Positions 19,395-26,081 are shown, counted from the stretch's first letter. The stretch is 64,000 nt of DNA from Rhynchopus sp. YZ270_cl-10 (GCA_964035575.1 OZ037861.1:1426001-1490000); one strand, 5' to 3'. Notes: generated by a model from the letters alone, not told the origin. A program made the numbers and translations.

Positions 19395-19700
19395 CATAAA
19401 TTATTCTACATAATGTGTGATGCTTGAATAAAAACTTACGACCCCATAATGTACTCGGAACTCACCCATGTAATTGTTGAGAAAAAAAAACTTTCCGAAA
19501 AAATGAAATTTCAACCCGAATATGCACATTTGGGTCATTTTACGGCTATGTAGGTCATTTTGTATGTGTTTTTCGATTATATAGGTGATTAGGATATGTG
19601 TGATGCTCAGATTAAATCGTAAGACCCCGCAATTGACTCAAATGTGCCCAAAAACCCTATATACCCAAGATTATTAACTTTTCCAGCATATTGGACATCC
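19395..19700 (+). repeat. 172-bp dispersed repeat, block IV
   Basis: One to two degenerate units in the orientation of block I (GTGTGATGCTCAGATTAAAT, ACCCCGCAATTGACTC, CCCAAAAACCCTATATACCC). It closes the satellite region on the side of the SL genes. Confidence 0.75.
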
Positions 19701-19968
19701 TTAGGTATGGTTATAAGCCATGATACGGCTATTGCTGGAAAAATAGCCGTAAATTGTGGTTGGTATTGATTTCAGAAATTATGTGATGCTTAGATCATGC
19801 CATAGACGCTTTTAATGGATTCATATGAGCTCATACTACCCATATACCCCTTCAGAAGCCCCTTTTGACTCTTATGAATATCCTTATATAGGCTTCCACT
19901 TGTGCAGAACCTTCTCAGTGTACAAGATGTTAGGTACAAAAAAACCATCATATTTTTTACACTACTGG
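19701..19968. other. Spacer upstream of the first SL RNA gene
   Basis: No gene seen. The stretch with CCCTTCAGAAGCC, GAATATCCTTATATAGG and CAGAACCTTC (from 19840) recurs in altered form before the second SL gene (20270-20350), so the SL promoter-gene segment was duplicated together. Confidence 0.6.
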
Positions 19969-19978
19969 CATGCTTCCC
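19969..19978 (+). promoter_or_regulatory. Proximal sequence element of SL RNA gene 1
   Basis: CATGCTTCCC. The G of GCTTCC is exactly 48 nt before the SL 5' end at 20020. Confidence 0.8.
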
Positions 19979-20019
19979 AGGACACGTCTGTACTCAGAAC
20001 GTTGTAGAGAAAAAAGGCA

Positions 20020-20132
20020 ACCAACGATTTCTAAAGCTACAGTTTCTGTACTTCATTGGTATGGAAGCATGAAGATTATATCTTCTCACACAACTTTGTC
20101 AAACATGGCCAGTCTCGAAAGAGACTGGCCTT
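20020..20132 (+). ncRNA. SL: Spliced-leader (SL) RNA, gene 1
   Basis: Donor of the 39-nt leader that trans-splicing adds to mRNA 5' ends in euglenozoans. The exon (20020-20058) starts ACCAACG and ends CAGTTTCTGTACTTCATTG; the 5' splice site is G|GTATGG. The intron part carries a degenerate Sm-like site (ACAACTTTGTC) and ends in a hairpin of 10-bp arms GGCCAGTCTC/GAGACTGGCC with a GAAA loop, then six T. Total about 113 nt. The exon 3' half matches trypanosome and diplonemid leaders as I remember them. A U-snRNA-type element 48 nt upstream fits snRNA-like transcription. Confidence 0.92.
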
Positions 20133-20402
20133 TTTTACGTTAGCATGATCGTCTTGTGCACAAGAAGCAAACCCAAAAACACACACGATTCACACATGAC
20201 ATAACACACAAGTGCTTACTGCACCCCATTTTTATATCGCCTGCAAAACCATATTTGTGACACTTGTTCCCCTTCAGAAGCCACTGTTGACTCTGTCGAA
20301 TATCCTTATGTAGGATCACACTTAAGGATATTTTTATGTAGAACCTTCACAGTGACCAAGATGTCAGGTACGAAAAAGCAACCGTATTATAGACATTGGC
20401 AG

Positions 20403-20412
20403 AAGGCTTCCC
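20403..20412 (+). promoter_or_regulatory. Proximal sequence element of SL RNA gene 2
   Basis: AAGGCTTCCC, with GCTTCC 48 nt before the SL start at 20454. Confidence 0.75.
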
Positions 20413-20453
20413 AGAACAAGTGGGTACCTAGAACATTGTAGAGAAAAAGGGCA

Positions 20454-20566
20454 ACCAACGATTTCTAAAGCTACAGTTTCTGTACTTCATTGGTATGGAA
20501 GCATGAAGATTATTCTTCTCACACAACTTTGTCAAAACATGGCCAGTTTCGAAAGAGACTGGCCTT
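20454..20566 (+). ncRNA. SL: Spliced-leader RNA, gene 2
   Basis: Exon 20454-20492 is identical to gene 1, then GTATGG. The 3' hairpin has one U:G change (GGCCAGTTTC/GAGACTGGCC) and is followed by a T-run. Upstream segments differ more than the RNA itself, so the RNA is under selection. Confidence 0.92.
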
Positions 20567-20646
20567 TTTTACGTTAACACGATCGTCTTGTGCACAAGAA
20601 GCAAAAAAACCCACACAACAACAGCAGAAGTTTAGAACCACATTCA

Positions 20647-20684
20647 GACCCTGACCCAACTCCAACAAGGGGCCCCTGTCTTGT
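20647..20684 (+). promoter_or_regulatory. Pol III-type upstream element of U6
   Basis: GACCCTGACCCAACTCCAAC, then CCTGTCTTGT ending 24 nt before the U6 start. CATATATAC sits directly before the start. Confidence 0.78.
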
Positions 20685-20707
20685 CAACCACCTTGTGCAT
20701 ATATACT

Positions 20708-20812
20708 GGACCCCAGAAATGGGACATCCGTTAAAATTGGATCGATACAGAGAAGATTAGCATGGTCCCTGCGCAAGGATGACACGCATTAATCGAGAAA
20801 GTATCAACTTTT
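20708..20812 (+). ncRNA. U6: U6 snRNA
   Basis: Catalytic core RNA of the spliceosome. It contains the invariant ATACAGAGAAGATTAGCATG (with the ACAGAG box that pairs with 5' splice sites), then CCCTGCGCAAGGATGACACGC (U4-pairing and internal stem-loop). The 5' hairpin GGACCCC..GGGACATCC resembles that of trypanosome U6. It ends in a run of nine T. The start was chosen from this hairpin and the 24-nt promoter spacing. Confidence 0.95.
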
Positions 20813-20981
20813 TTTTTGTCCCCCGGATCACACGTATTTTTTACACTGGTGTCTTCTTCATGCTTCCCAGACCAACACATATGTGCAGACATACCCATCA
20901 CCCACAGGTGGCAAGTGGCAGGCTGCAGTAACCCATTGAAATATTGGTTTCAAAAAACGACCATATGGTTTATGCTACTGG

Positions 20982-20991
20982 CATGCTTCCC
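20982..20991 (+). promoter_or_regulatory. Proximal sequence element of SL RNA gene 3
   Basis: CATGCTTCCC, with GCTTCC 48 nt before 21033. Confidence 0.8.
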
Positions 20992-21032
20992 TGAGCATAT
21001 ACATGTCGAAAGCTGTGTAGAGAAAAAGAGCA

Positions 21033-21145
21033 ACCAACGATTTCTAAAGCTACAGTTTCTGTACTTCATTGGTATGGAAGCATGAAGATTACTCTTCTCA
21101 CACAACTTTGTCAAAACATGGCCGGTTTCGAAAGAGACTGGCCTT
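21033..21145 (+). ncRNA. SL: Spliced-leader RNA, gene 3
   Basis: Exon 21033-21071 identical to gene 1, followed by GTATGG. Hairpin arm variant GGCCGGTTTC/GAGACTGGCC with GAAA loop (two G:U pairs), then a T-run. Confidence 0.92.
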
Positions 21146-21240
21146 TTTTACGTTAGCATGATTGTCTTTGTGTGTCTTTGTGCAAAGCAAAAAAAAAAAA
21201 AACACACACAAGAAGTGAGGATCTTCAAAACCACGTTTTT

Positions 21241-21277
21241 GACCTGACCCACCTCCAACTAGACAACCCTGTCTTGT
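21241..21277 (+). promoter_or_regulatory. Pol III-type upstream element of SRP RNA
   Basis: GACCTGACCCACCTCC...CCTGTCTTGT, ending 24 nt before the RNA start at 21301. Confidence 0.78.
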
Positions 21278-21300
21278 ATTCCGACAATATGGTATCTATT

Positions 21301-21615
21301 GAGCCGGGATGTGTTGGCTGCATCCTGAAACCCCTAGCTTCTGGGGGGGCAAGCTTCTCCAGAACTGGGCACTCTTTGAGGTGGACCAAAGGCACCTTCA
21401 ACTTCTGTGTTGATGTGTTGTCCGTGTTAGTCTACTGTCCTGTTTGCGGCCTTGGTGTAAACCAGGGCAACAATCAGAGTGAAATGGGGTGAACCGGGCC
21501 AGGCTGGTCTCACAGAGCAGCTCATAACTCCTGCAGTGGACAGTTCAAGGATCGCAGCACAGAGCAGAGTGAGGGTGTTTCCAACTCAATGGCTTGAACT
21601 GGAGAAGCGTTTCTT
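21301..21615 (+). ncRNA. SRP RNA: SRP (7SL) RNA
   Basis: RNA scaffold of the signal recognition particle, which targets secretory proteins to the ER. The 5' Alu domain reads GCCGGGATGTG...CTGAAACCCCTAGC, paralleling the human 7SL 5' end. The S-domain helix 8 signature GGTGAACCGGGCCAGG (21487-21502) is followed by AGAGCAG. The long helix 5 closes by CTTCTCCAG (21354-21362) with CTGGAGAAG (21599-21607). Six T follow the 3' end. Start set by the 24-nt promoter rule shared with U6. Confidence 0.88.
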
Positions 21616-21727
21616 TTTTACATTTTTCCATGTGAACATTGTTTCCACATCACCATACACATGTGTTGTTGATACACCCCACCACGTTGCCCAGACCATT
21701 CCTACCCACATTATTCACCACAAGTGG

Positions 21728-21737
21728 CATGTTTACC
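21728..21737 (+). promoter_or_regulatory. Proximal sequence element of SL RNA gene 4
   Basis: Variant CATGTTTACC at the same 48-nt spacing from 21779. The weakest match of the set. Confidence 0.6.
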
Positions 21738-21778
21738 AGTACATGTTGGTGCTTAGAGCAATGTTAAGAAAAAGGGCA

Positions 21779-21892
21779 ACCAACGATTTCTAAAGCTACA
21801 GTTTCTGTACTTCATTGGTATGGAAGCATGAAGATTATATTCTTCTCACACAACTTTGTCAAACATGGCCAGCCTCGAAAGAGACTGGCCTT
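21779..21892 (+). ncRNA. SL: Spliced-leader RNA, gene 4
   Basis: Exon 21779-21817 identical to the others, then GTATGG, Sm-like ACAACTTTGTC, hairpin GGCCAGCCTC/GAGACTGGCC and T-run. Confidence 0.92.
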
Positions 21893-21950
21893 TTTTACGT
21901 CACCATGAGAAAAAACATTCACACATATGATGCATGTACAAAGTGTGTGT

Positions 21951-21988
21951 CACCCTGACCCACCTCCAACAAGACAACCCTGTCTTGT
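21951..21988 (+). promoter_or_regulatory. Pol III-type upstream element of ncRNA X b
   Basis: CCCTGACCCACCTCCAACAA and CCTGTCTTGT, ending 24 nt before 22012. Confidence 0.78.
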
Positions 21989-22011
21989 TTTCCCATACTC
22001 TCCCTATGTTT

Positions 22012-22338
22012 GGGTGCTAAGTTAGTGTGCTACTTCGAAACCAAACAACTCGTTCAGCAACAGCTAAAACTTGAAAAGACCTTTCTATTTAAGAAAATTC
22101 TTTACAATTTTTATGATGCGGTCCTGCTGTTGGGCCTGATGTGGCCCAAGGCGGAACTACTTTCATATGATGTAAATCCCGTACATTCGTACAGAATATT
22201 ACCCATGATGATTATTCTTACATTAGCGTGTAACACTAATTCTGACTGCGTTCTATTTCACACTTCAAATATTAGAACTGGATGTGGGGCTGCCAGTTTA
22301 CTGGTGGTCCCGATCCAGCACACAACGCAAGCACCCTT
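22012..22338 (+). ncRNA. ncRNA X, paralogue b (unidentified Pol III-type RNA, ~327 nt)
   Basis: Paralogue of the minus-strand gene at 12785-13117, here in the opposite orientation. Terminal pairing GGGTGCT/AGCACCC and T-run are kept. GTTCTA..TAGAAC encloses an AT-rich loop, and CTGGAT..ATCCAG encloses the invariant hairpin CCAGTTTACTGG. The internal hairpin reads TTGGGCC/GGCCCAA where paralogue a has GCGGGCC/GGCCTGC. Family unknown. Confidence 0.7.
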
Positions 22339-22600
22339 TTTTATATTTTCCCACCCAGCACCCCCCCTGTGTCTGTGTTGTTGCCTAAGCATCGCCTTTT
22401 ACAGGCTTCCTTGCAGGGAGTGTTCGGTCAAGTGATAGTGATGAAGAAGGACAGGGGCGAGTTTTCTCGTGAAATGCTTTGAAGCCTCTGACATTGAGAG
22501 GCTCGCTCCGACCTCTGTTTTTAATAACCCACATCACAGTGGTAACCACTGTGTATGTATGGTATGTATGGTATGTTTGTTTTTGTTTTGTTAAAAAAGA
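22339..22600. other. Spacer between ncRNA X b and U2
   Basis: A short GTATG microsatellite at 22553-22577 and a T/A-rich stretch beyond the U2 3' end. No gene seen. Confidence 0.6.
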
Positions 22601-22788
22601 GGGTATGCCACTCCTGGATGTTGTGCAGCTCCAGGGCAACATGTGTGAACGGACCAGGTTGCCCTGGCGACCCGTCACCCCAATGAGAAATTGCGTTAAT
22701 ATCATCAGTGCACAAGGCACTGTATCAGATATTAAGCTGATAAGAACAGATAATACACTTGATCTTAGCCAAAAGGCCGAGAAGGTAT
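22601..22788 (-). ncRNA. U2: U2 snRNA
   Basis: Branch-site-recognising snRNA. The 5' end ATACCTTCTCGGCCTTTTGG and TAAGATCAAGTGTA are classic U2. The branch-recognition box reads GTATTA where almost all eukaryotes have GTAGTA. The Sm region is CAATTTCTCA, a weak Sm site. Stem-loop IV at the 3' end reads CCTGGA..TCCAGGAGTGG. The 5' end fits the 48-nt spacing from the proximal element at 22830-22839. Confidence 0.95.
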
Positions 22789-22829
22789 GACTTCTTTTTA
22801 GTCCATACCGAATTCGACACCCATGTACA

Positions 22830-22839
22830 GGGAAGCATG
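22830..22839 (-). promoter_or_regulatory. Proximal sequence element of U2
   Basis: Minus-strand CATGCTTCCC followed by TGTACATGGGTGT; GCTTCC 48 nt before the U2 start. Confidence 0.82.
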
Positions 22840-22884
22840 ATTATGATCAATATTACTAGGAAACAACAAGGCAAGCAGATTACA

Positions 22885-22912
22885 CACCCATGTCACAGGG
22901 AAGTAAGTGAAG
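22885..22912 (-). promoter_or_regulatory. Orphan proximal element between U2 and U4
   Basis: Minus-strand CTTACTTCCCTGTGACATGG duplicates the U2 element about 68 bp away, together with downstream similarity (TGATCAATCTTATTAG versus TGATCAATATTACTAG). No RNA gene begins 48 nt downstream, near 22856. It may be the remnant of a duplicated snRNA promoter. Confidence 0.55.
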
Positions 22913-22940
22913 GTGATGATCAATCTTATTAGTAAAAACA

Positions 22941-23083
22941 AGGCCGCCGAAGCAGCTACACAAATTGCCAATGTGGCAACGCCGAAGCGGCCCATGGCGG
23001 GAATTGGGTAGTTTTCAACCAGCAATCTCTCCACAGCGTCCCTATTTGGTCATTGCTTATGGAATTATCCCGAGCGCAAGAAT
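22941..23083 (-). ncRNA. U4: U4 snRNA
   Basis: Partner that keeps U6 inactive before splicing. It begins ATTCTTGCGCTCGGG. GATTGCTGGTTGAAAACT matches the conserved region after stem II; then CATTGGCAATTTGTG holds the Sm site, and a GCTGC-TTCG-GCGGC hairpin ends the RNA. About 143 nt, the usual size. The 5' end agrees with the 48-nt spacing. Confidence 0.92.
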
Positions 23084-23124
23084 ACCTCCTTTTCTCCCAG
23101 TCGTGTCACAAAGCTATGTCCACA

Positions 23125-23134
23125 GGGAAGTGTG
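23125..23134 (-). promoter_or_regulatory. Proximal sequence element of U4
   Basis: Minus-strand ACACTTCCCTGTGGACATAGC, 48 nt before 23083. Confidence 0.78.
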
Positions 23135-23193
23135 TTGGGGTGGTAACATATAGACACCACGTAAAGTTAACACACCAGAACTACCACCGCCAA

Positions 23194-23203
23194 TGTGCCT
23201 CCC
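23194..23203 (+). promoter_or_regulatory. Proximal sequence element of U3
   Basis: TGTGCCTCCC followed by TATAGACATCTGTG. GCCTCC starts 48 nt before 23245. Confidence 0.72.
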
Positions 23204-23244
23204 TATAGACATCTGTGCAGCCGATAGGTGGAACAAACAAGGGC

Positions 23245-23433
23245 AAGACTGTACTCTACACAGGATCTGTTTTTGAGTGCATTCGTGTTGAAGATTGTTT
23301 TCTTCGGCACAAGACCAAAGCTGGATGATGACATAGGTTGGGCATGTGCAGCATGAGCACTTGCGATGATTGTCACATACTTCTTGTATTGTTTTGTCTC
23401 TCCCCTGTATGGCGCAGGGAAGAGTACCAGGCA
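23245..23433 (+). ncRNA. U3: U3 snoRNA (3' end approximate)
   Basis: Box C/D snoRNA for early 18S rRNA processing. The 5' end AAGACTGTACTCTACACAGG then ATC matches the conserved U3 5' domain (AAGACTATACTTTCAGGGATC in human) that pairs with pre-18S rRNA. Box C-like GGATGATGAC (about 23314) and CGATGATTGTC (about 23364) follow. GTACTC at 23250 can pair with GAGTAC near 23421. The 3' end and box D are uncertain. The 5' end coincides with the 48-nt promoter rule, independent of the homology. Confidence 0.72.
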
Positions 23434-23553
23434 CAGCCCTTCCACTTACAGCTTGTTTTTAAGAAAAACCTCAAAAAAGGCTTCACATTACTTTTTTCAC
23501 CTTCAAGGACATCTTGATCAATCAAGAAGTTACCACACTATCCTCGCTCTCAA

Positions 23554-23563
23554 CATGCTTCCA
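23554..23563 (+). promoter_or_regulatory. Proximal sequence element of U5
   Basis: CATGCTTCCATGTGTAGC, with GCTTCC 48 nt before 23605. Confidence 0.78.
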
Positions 23564-23604
23564 TGTGTAGCAAAGTGCACACAGCAATAGAACAAAACAG
23601 AGCC

Positions 23605-23718
23605 ATATCACGGTTCTTGCCCATATCGAACTCATCTTTCGCCTTTTACTAAAGATGACCGTGGGTAAGAGCCACTATGTGAAAGCATAATTTTTGAAGG
23701 GGCCTTTGTGTCTCATCT
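23605..23718 (+). ncRNA. U5: U5 snRNA
   Basis: Holds the exons in place during splicing. The invariant loop 1 CGCCTTTTACTAAAGAT (23640-23656) is present, in a stem GGTTCTTGCCC/GGGTAAGAGCC. The Sm site is ATAATTTTTGA. The 3' stem is weak, so the 3' end is approximate. Confidence 0.94.
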
Positions 23719-23740
23719 GTTTTTAAGTCTTGACAACCAC

Positions 23741-23750
23741 TACGCTTCCC
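23741..23750 (+). promoter_or_regulatory. Proximal sequence element of U1
   Basis: TACGCTTCCC followed by TGAAGGTGTTGG. GCTTCC starts at 23744, which predicts a U1 start at 23792. Confidence 0.75.
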
Positions 23751-23791
23751 TGAAGGTGTTGGAGTTTCGCATGTTGTTAAACTCAGCTAGA

Positions 23792-23952
23792 GGTTACATA
23801 CCTTACTGGTGTCTGACCTGATCAACAAGGGCGTCGACACACCAGTGGCCCTTGCATTGCACTGCGCAGGGGATACTGGTGGCACTAGCTTCGGCTGGCT
23901 TGCACAGTGAAATTTTTGACAGCGGCGGTGCTGTGCTTTGCACAAACCCGCC
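23792..23952 (+). ncRNA. U1: U1 snRNA with an altered 5' end
   Basis: Recognises 5' splice sites. Stem-loop I (ACTGGTGT/ACACCAGT) holds TGATCAACAAGG, comparable to the U1-70K loop GATCACGAAGG. Stem-loop II holds CATTGCACTGCGC, like the U1A loop ATTGCACTCC. Sm site AAATTTTTGA (23910-23919), then a GC-rich 3' stem-loop. The 5' tail is GGTTACATACCTTACTGG, not ATACTTACCTGG, and would pair perfectly with AAG|GTATGT. The exact start (23791/23792) follows the promoter spacing. Confidence 0.85.
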
Positions 23953-24237
23953 TTTTTAAACAAACAAACCAAAACAAACGTGATCACACAAACCATCATG
24001 TTACCCAGTAAACCCAGTAAACCCAGCACACTGGTCTAGAGGGATCGACCACTGAGTGGTGACCTGTGAGCACACAGGCACCTGCTCCGATGCAGTAGTG
24101 CAGCGCACTAAGTGCTGTGCTAAGGACTGGCCAAACTTGTTAAACCTGCTGACCCACAAACCGGTTTTCACAACCGAAGCAAAAACAAGCTCAGAAATAA
24201 AAAGCTCTTCAAAGGTTTTCGAACCTGACTCAGTATT

Positions 24238-24356
24238 GGATTCGGCCATACTCTGGTGAATGCACCTCATCCCGCCTGATTTGAGAAGTTAAGCACCAGC
24301 AGGCCTGGATAGTACTGGCGTGGGTGACCAGCTGGGAAGTCCGGGTGCTTGAATCC
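24238..24356 (+). rRNA. 5S: 5S rRNA, copy 3
   Basis: Same 119-nt gene on the plus strand, with one difference (GAATGCACC for GAATACACC). The 60 bp before it (AAACAAGCTCAGAAATAAAA...) are repeated before copy 4. Confidence 0.95.
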
Positions 24357-24478
24357 TTTTTGCTTTTCTTCCGTGTTGGTGTGTGGTTTTAGGACATCCA
24401 GACCCTGACCCACCTCCAACAAGACAACCCTGTCTTGTATCCCTGTGTTTGTTGCACTATCCAGAGAGCAGAAATGAG
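24357..24478 (+). promoter_or_regulatory. Orphan Pol III-type upstream element
   Basis: The shared element (ACCCTGACCCACCTCCAACA...CCTGTCTTGT, 24401-24438) is intact. However, no recognisable RNA starts 24 nt downstream (24462); a transposase relic begins instead. It looks like a U6/SRP/X-type promoter that lost its gene. Confidence 0.6.
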
Positions 24479-24925
24479 GGGAGACTACACCACCGACGGT
24501 GCTTCAGCCTACAGGAGCATGCTGGAATGTGAATGCTGCATGACAGCATTCACAATTTCACCTTTGGTGAGATGGAGATGAGCGCAAAGGTGCAAAAATG
24601 CACAACAAAAACTGAGGAAGAGGCATCCATACTCCCCAGAAGGGACGTGCGCACCTGCAGCCAAAAATTCTCCTGTGCTTAATATCATGCGCGCTGGGGA
24701 TGCCGAAATAGCTAAACTGTTGCAAGAAGTGGGACTAATTCCCAGGCAGTTGCCCTGTACAACATGCAAGTCCACAATGCCAGAAACACTGTACTGGACA
24801 CCAAGATACTCCAAGAAGATCGCAAACTGGCCTTATTTTAGGTGAAATGACCTAATGCAGAGTGCAGCGGAACAGGGGAGACAAATAAAGTTTCCTGTAC
24901 CATGCAACACCCAAGACCTTTTGCA
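24479..24925 (+). pseudogene. Rearranged relic of the Merlin-like transposase gene
   Basis: Translations match two separated parts of the 885-aa transposase in the wrong order. TTDGASAYRSML (catalytic region, near residue 437) comes first, then IHNFTFGEMEMSAK onward to the zinc-ribbon region (residues about 130-255). It has several frame changes and stops (for example before AQRCKNAQ), and the rest is missing. It lies between two 5S genes. Confidence 0.85.
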
Positions 24926-24992
24926 CAAGTGAAGCAAAAACAAGCTCAGAAATATAAAGCTCTTCAAAGGTTTTCCACCCAGACCCATTATT

Positions 24993-25111
24993 GGATTCGG
25001 CCATACTCTGGTGAATACACCTCATCCCGCCTGATTTGAGAAGTTAAGCACCAGCAGGCCTGGATAGTACTGGCGTGGGTGACCAGCTGGGAAGTCCGGG
25101 TGCTTGAATCC
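24993..25111 (+). rRNA. 5S: 5S rRNA, copy 4
   Basis: Identical in sequence to copies 1 and 2, 755 bp after copy 3 in the same orientation. Confidence 0.95.
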
Positions 25112-25194
25112 TTTTTTCCTTATTTGTGGTGTAACACACAGAAGTTGGTTGAAAAGTGAACTGATAGTATTCAGCGCAAAGCATGATTATTGAA

Positions 25195-25266
25195 GGGTAT
25201 ATAGCTCAGTGGTAGAGCATTCGGCTGCAGTCCGAACGGTCCCTGGTTCGAACCCGGGTGTGCCCT
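25195..25266 (+). tRNA. tRNA-Cys(GCA)
   Basis: Acceptor GGGTATA/TGTGCCC, stem TTCGG/CCGAA, loop CTGCAGT. Confidence 0.95.
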
Positions 25267-25367
25267 CTCTTTTTGTTTCAAGACCAGATTTTCTCTTGAG
25301 TGTTACTTCTCCCTTTTTGGTTTTGAATTCCATCCCCACCTTGTAAAGATTCGTTTAAGAAATGTAA

Positions 25368-25440
25368 GGGGGTTTAGCTCAAATGGTAGAGCGCTCGCTC
25401 AGCATGCGAGAGGTAGAGGGATCGATACCCTCAATCTCCA
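25368..25440 (+). tRNA. tRNA-Ala(AGC)
   Basis: Acceptor GGGGGTT/AATCTCC with G3:U70, stem CTCGC/GCGAG, loop TCAGCAT with C33. Confidence 0.93.
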
Positions 25441-25531
25441 AACATTTTTTGGCTGGGAAACACTGTTGTGATATTTCCAGATCTCGATTCTTTTTGGTAC
25501 CAAAGAAAAAGAAGGAAGCGACAGAATTGTA

Positions 25532-25603
25532 TCTCCTATGGTGTAGTGGTTAGCACTCGAGACTCTGAATCTCGCGACCGCGGTTCGAATCCGCGTAGGA
25601 GAA
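25532..25603 (+). tRNA. tRNA-Gln(CTG)
   Basis: Acceptor TCTCCTA/TAGGAGA, stem CGAGA/TCTCG, loop CTCTGAA. Confidence 0.95.
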
Positions 25604-25696
25604 CTTTCCTTTTTCTCCGTTTCGTCCCTTGTTATTCTCCTCTATGACTGTTTGAAACACATTCCCACTTTCATATTCTTGTTGGCTTTTATTGAA

Positions 25697-25778
25697 GGCG
25701 AGATGGCCGAGTGGTCTAAGGCGCCAGGTTAAGGCCCTGGTCCCTTCGGGGGCGTGGGTTCAAACCCCACTCTCGTCA
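25697..25778 (+). tRNA. tRNA-Leu(AAG)
   Basis: Type II. Acceptor GGCGAGA/TCTCGTC, stem CCAGG/CCTGG, loop TTAAGGC. Confidence 0.95.
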
Positions 25779-25867
25779 CTTGTTGTTCTTTTTCTTTTTC
25801 ATTTTCAATCCATCCATTTTGTTTTGTTTTCAAGATTGTGCAAAACACAAAAAGCACACTTGTCAGG

Positions 25868-25940
25868 TCCTCCTTGGCGCAGTCGGTAGCGCGTCAGGCT
25901 GTTAACCTGCAGGTCGTTGGTTCGAACCCAACAGGAGGAG
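25868..25940 (+). tRNA. tRNA-Asn(GTT), copy 1
   Basis: Acceptor TCCTCCT/AGGAGGA, loop CTGTTAA. Same gene again at 31297-31369. Confidence 0.95.
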
Positions 25941-25999
25941 ACTTTTTTCCCTTCTCAAACCATTTTCTGTTCTTTGCAAAAGTCATAAAAAACTGGGAA

Positions 26000-26081
26000 G
26001 GCGAGATGGCCGAGCGGTCTAAGGCGCCAGGTTTAGGCCCTGGTCTCTTCGGAGGCGTGGGTTCAAACCCCACTCTCGTCA
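26000..26081 (+). tRNA. tRNA-Leu(TAG)
   Basis: Type II. Body nearly the same as tRNA-Leu(AAG); loop TTTAGGC. Confidence 0.95.

Noticed and set aside
19825-20007. 60-codon frame before the first SL gene
   Set aside because: It covers the SL promoter region and is not kept before the other SL genes.
22010-22435. 141-codon frame with hydrophobic stretches
   Set aside because: It coincides with ncRNA X b, whose paired ends, promoter spacing and paralogue explain the conservation better.
22798-23034. 78-codon frame resembling a membrane segment
   Set aside because: It lies across U4 snRNA and the U2-U4 spacer; the RNA gene accounts for it.
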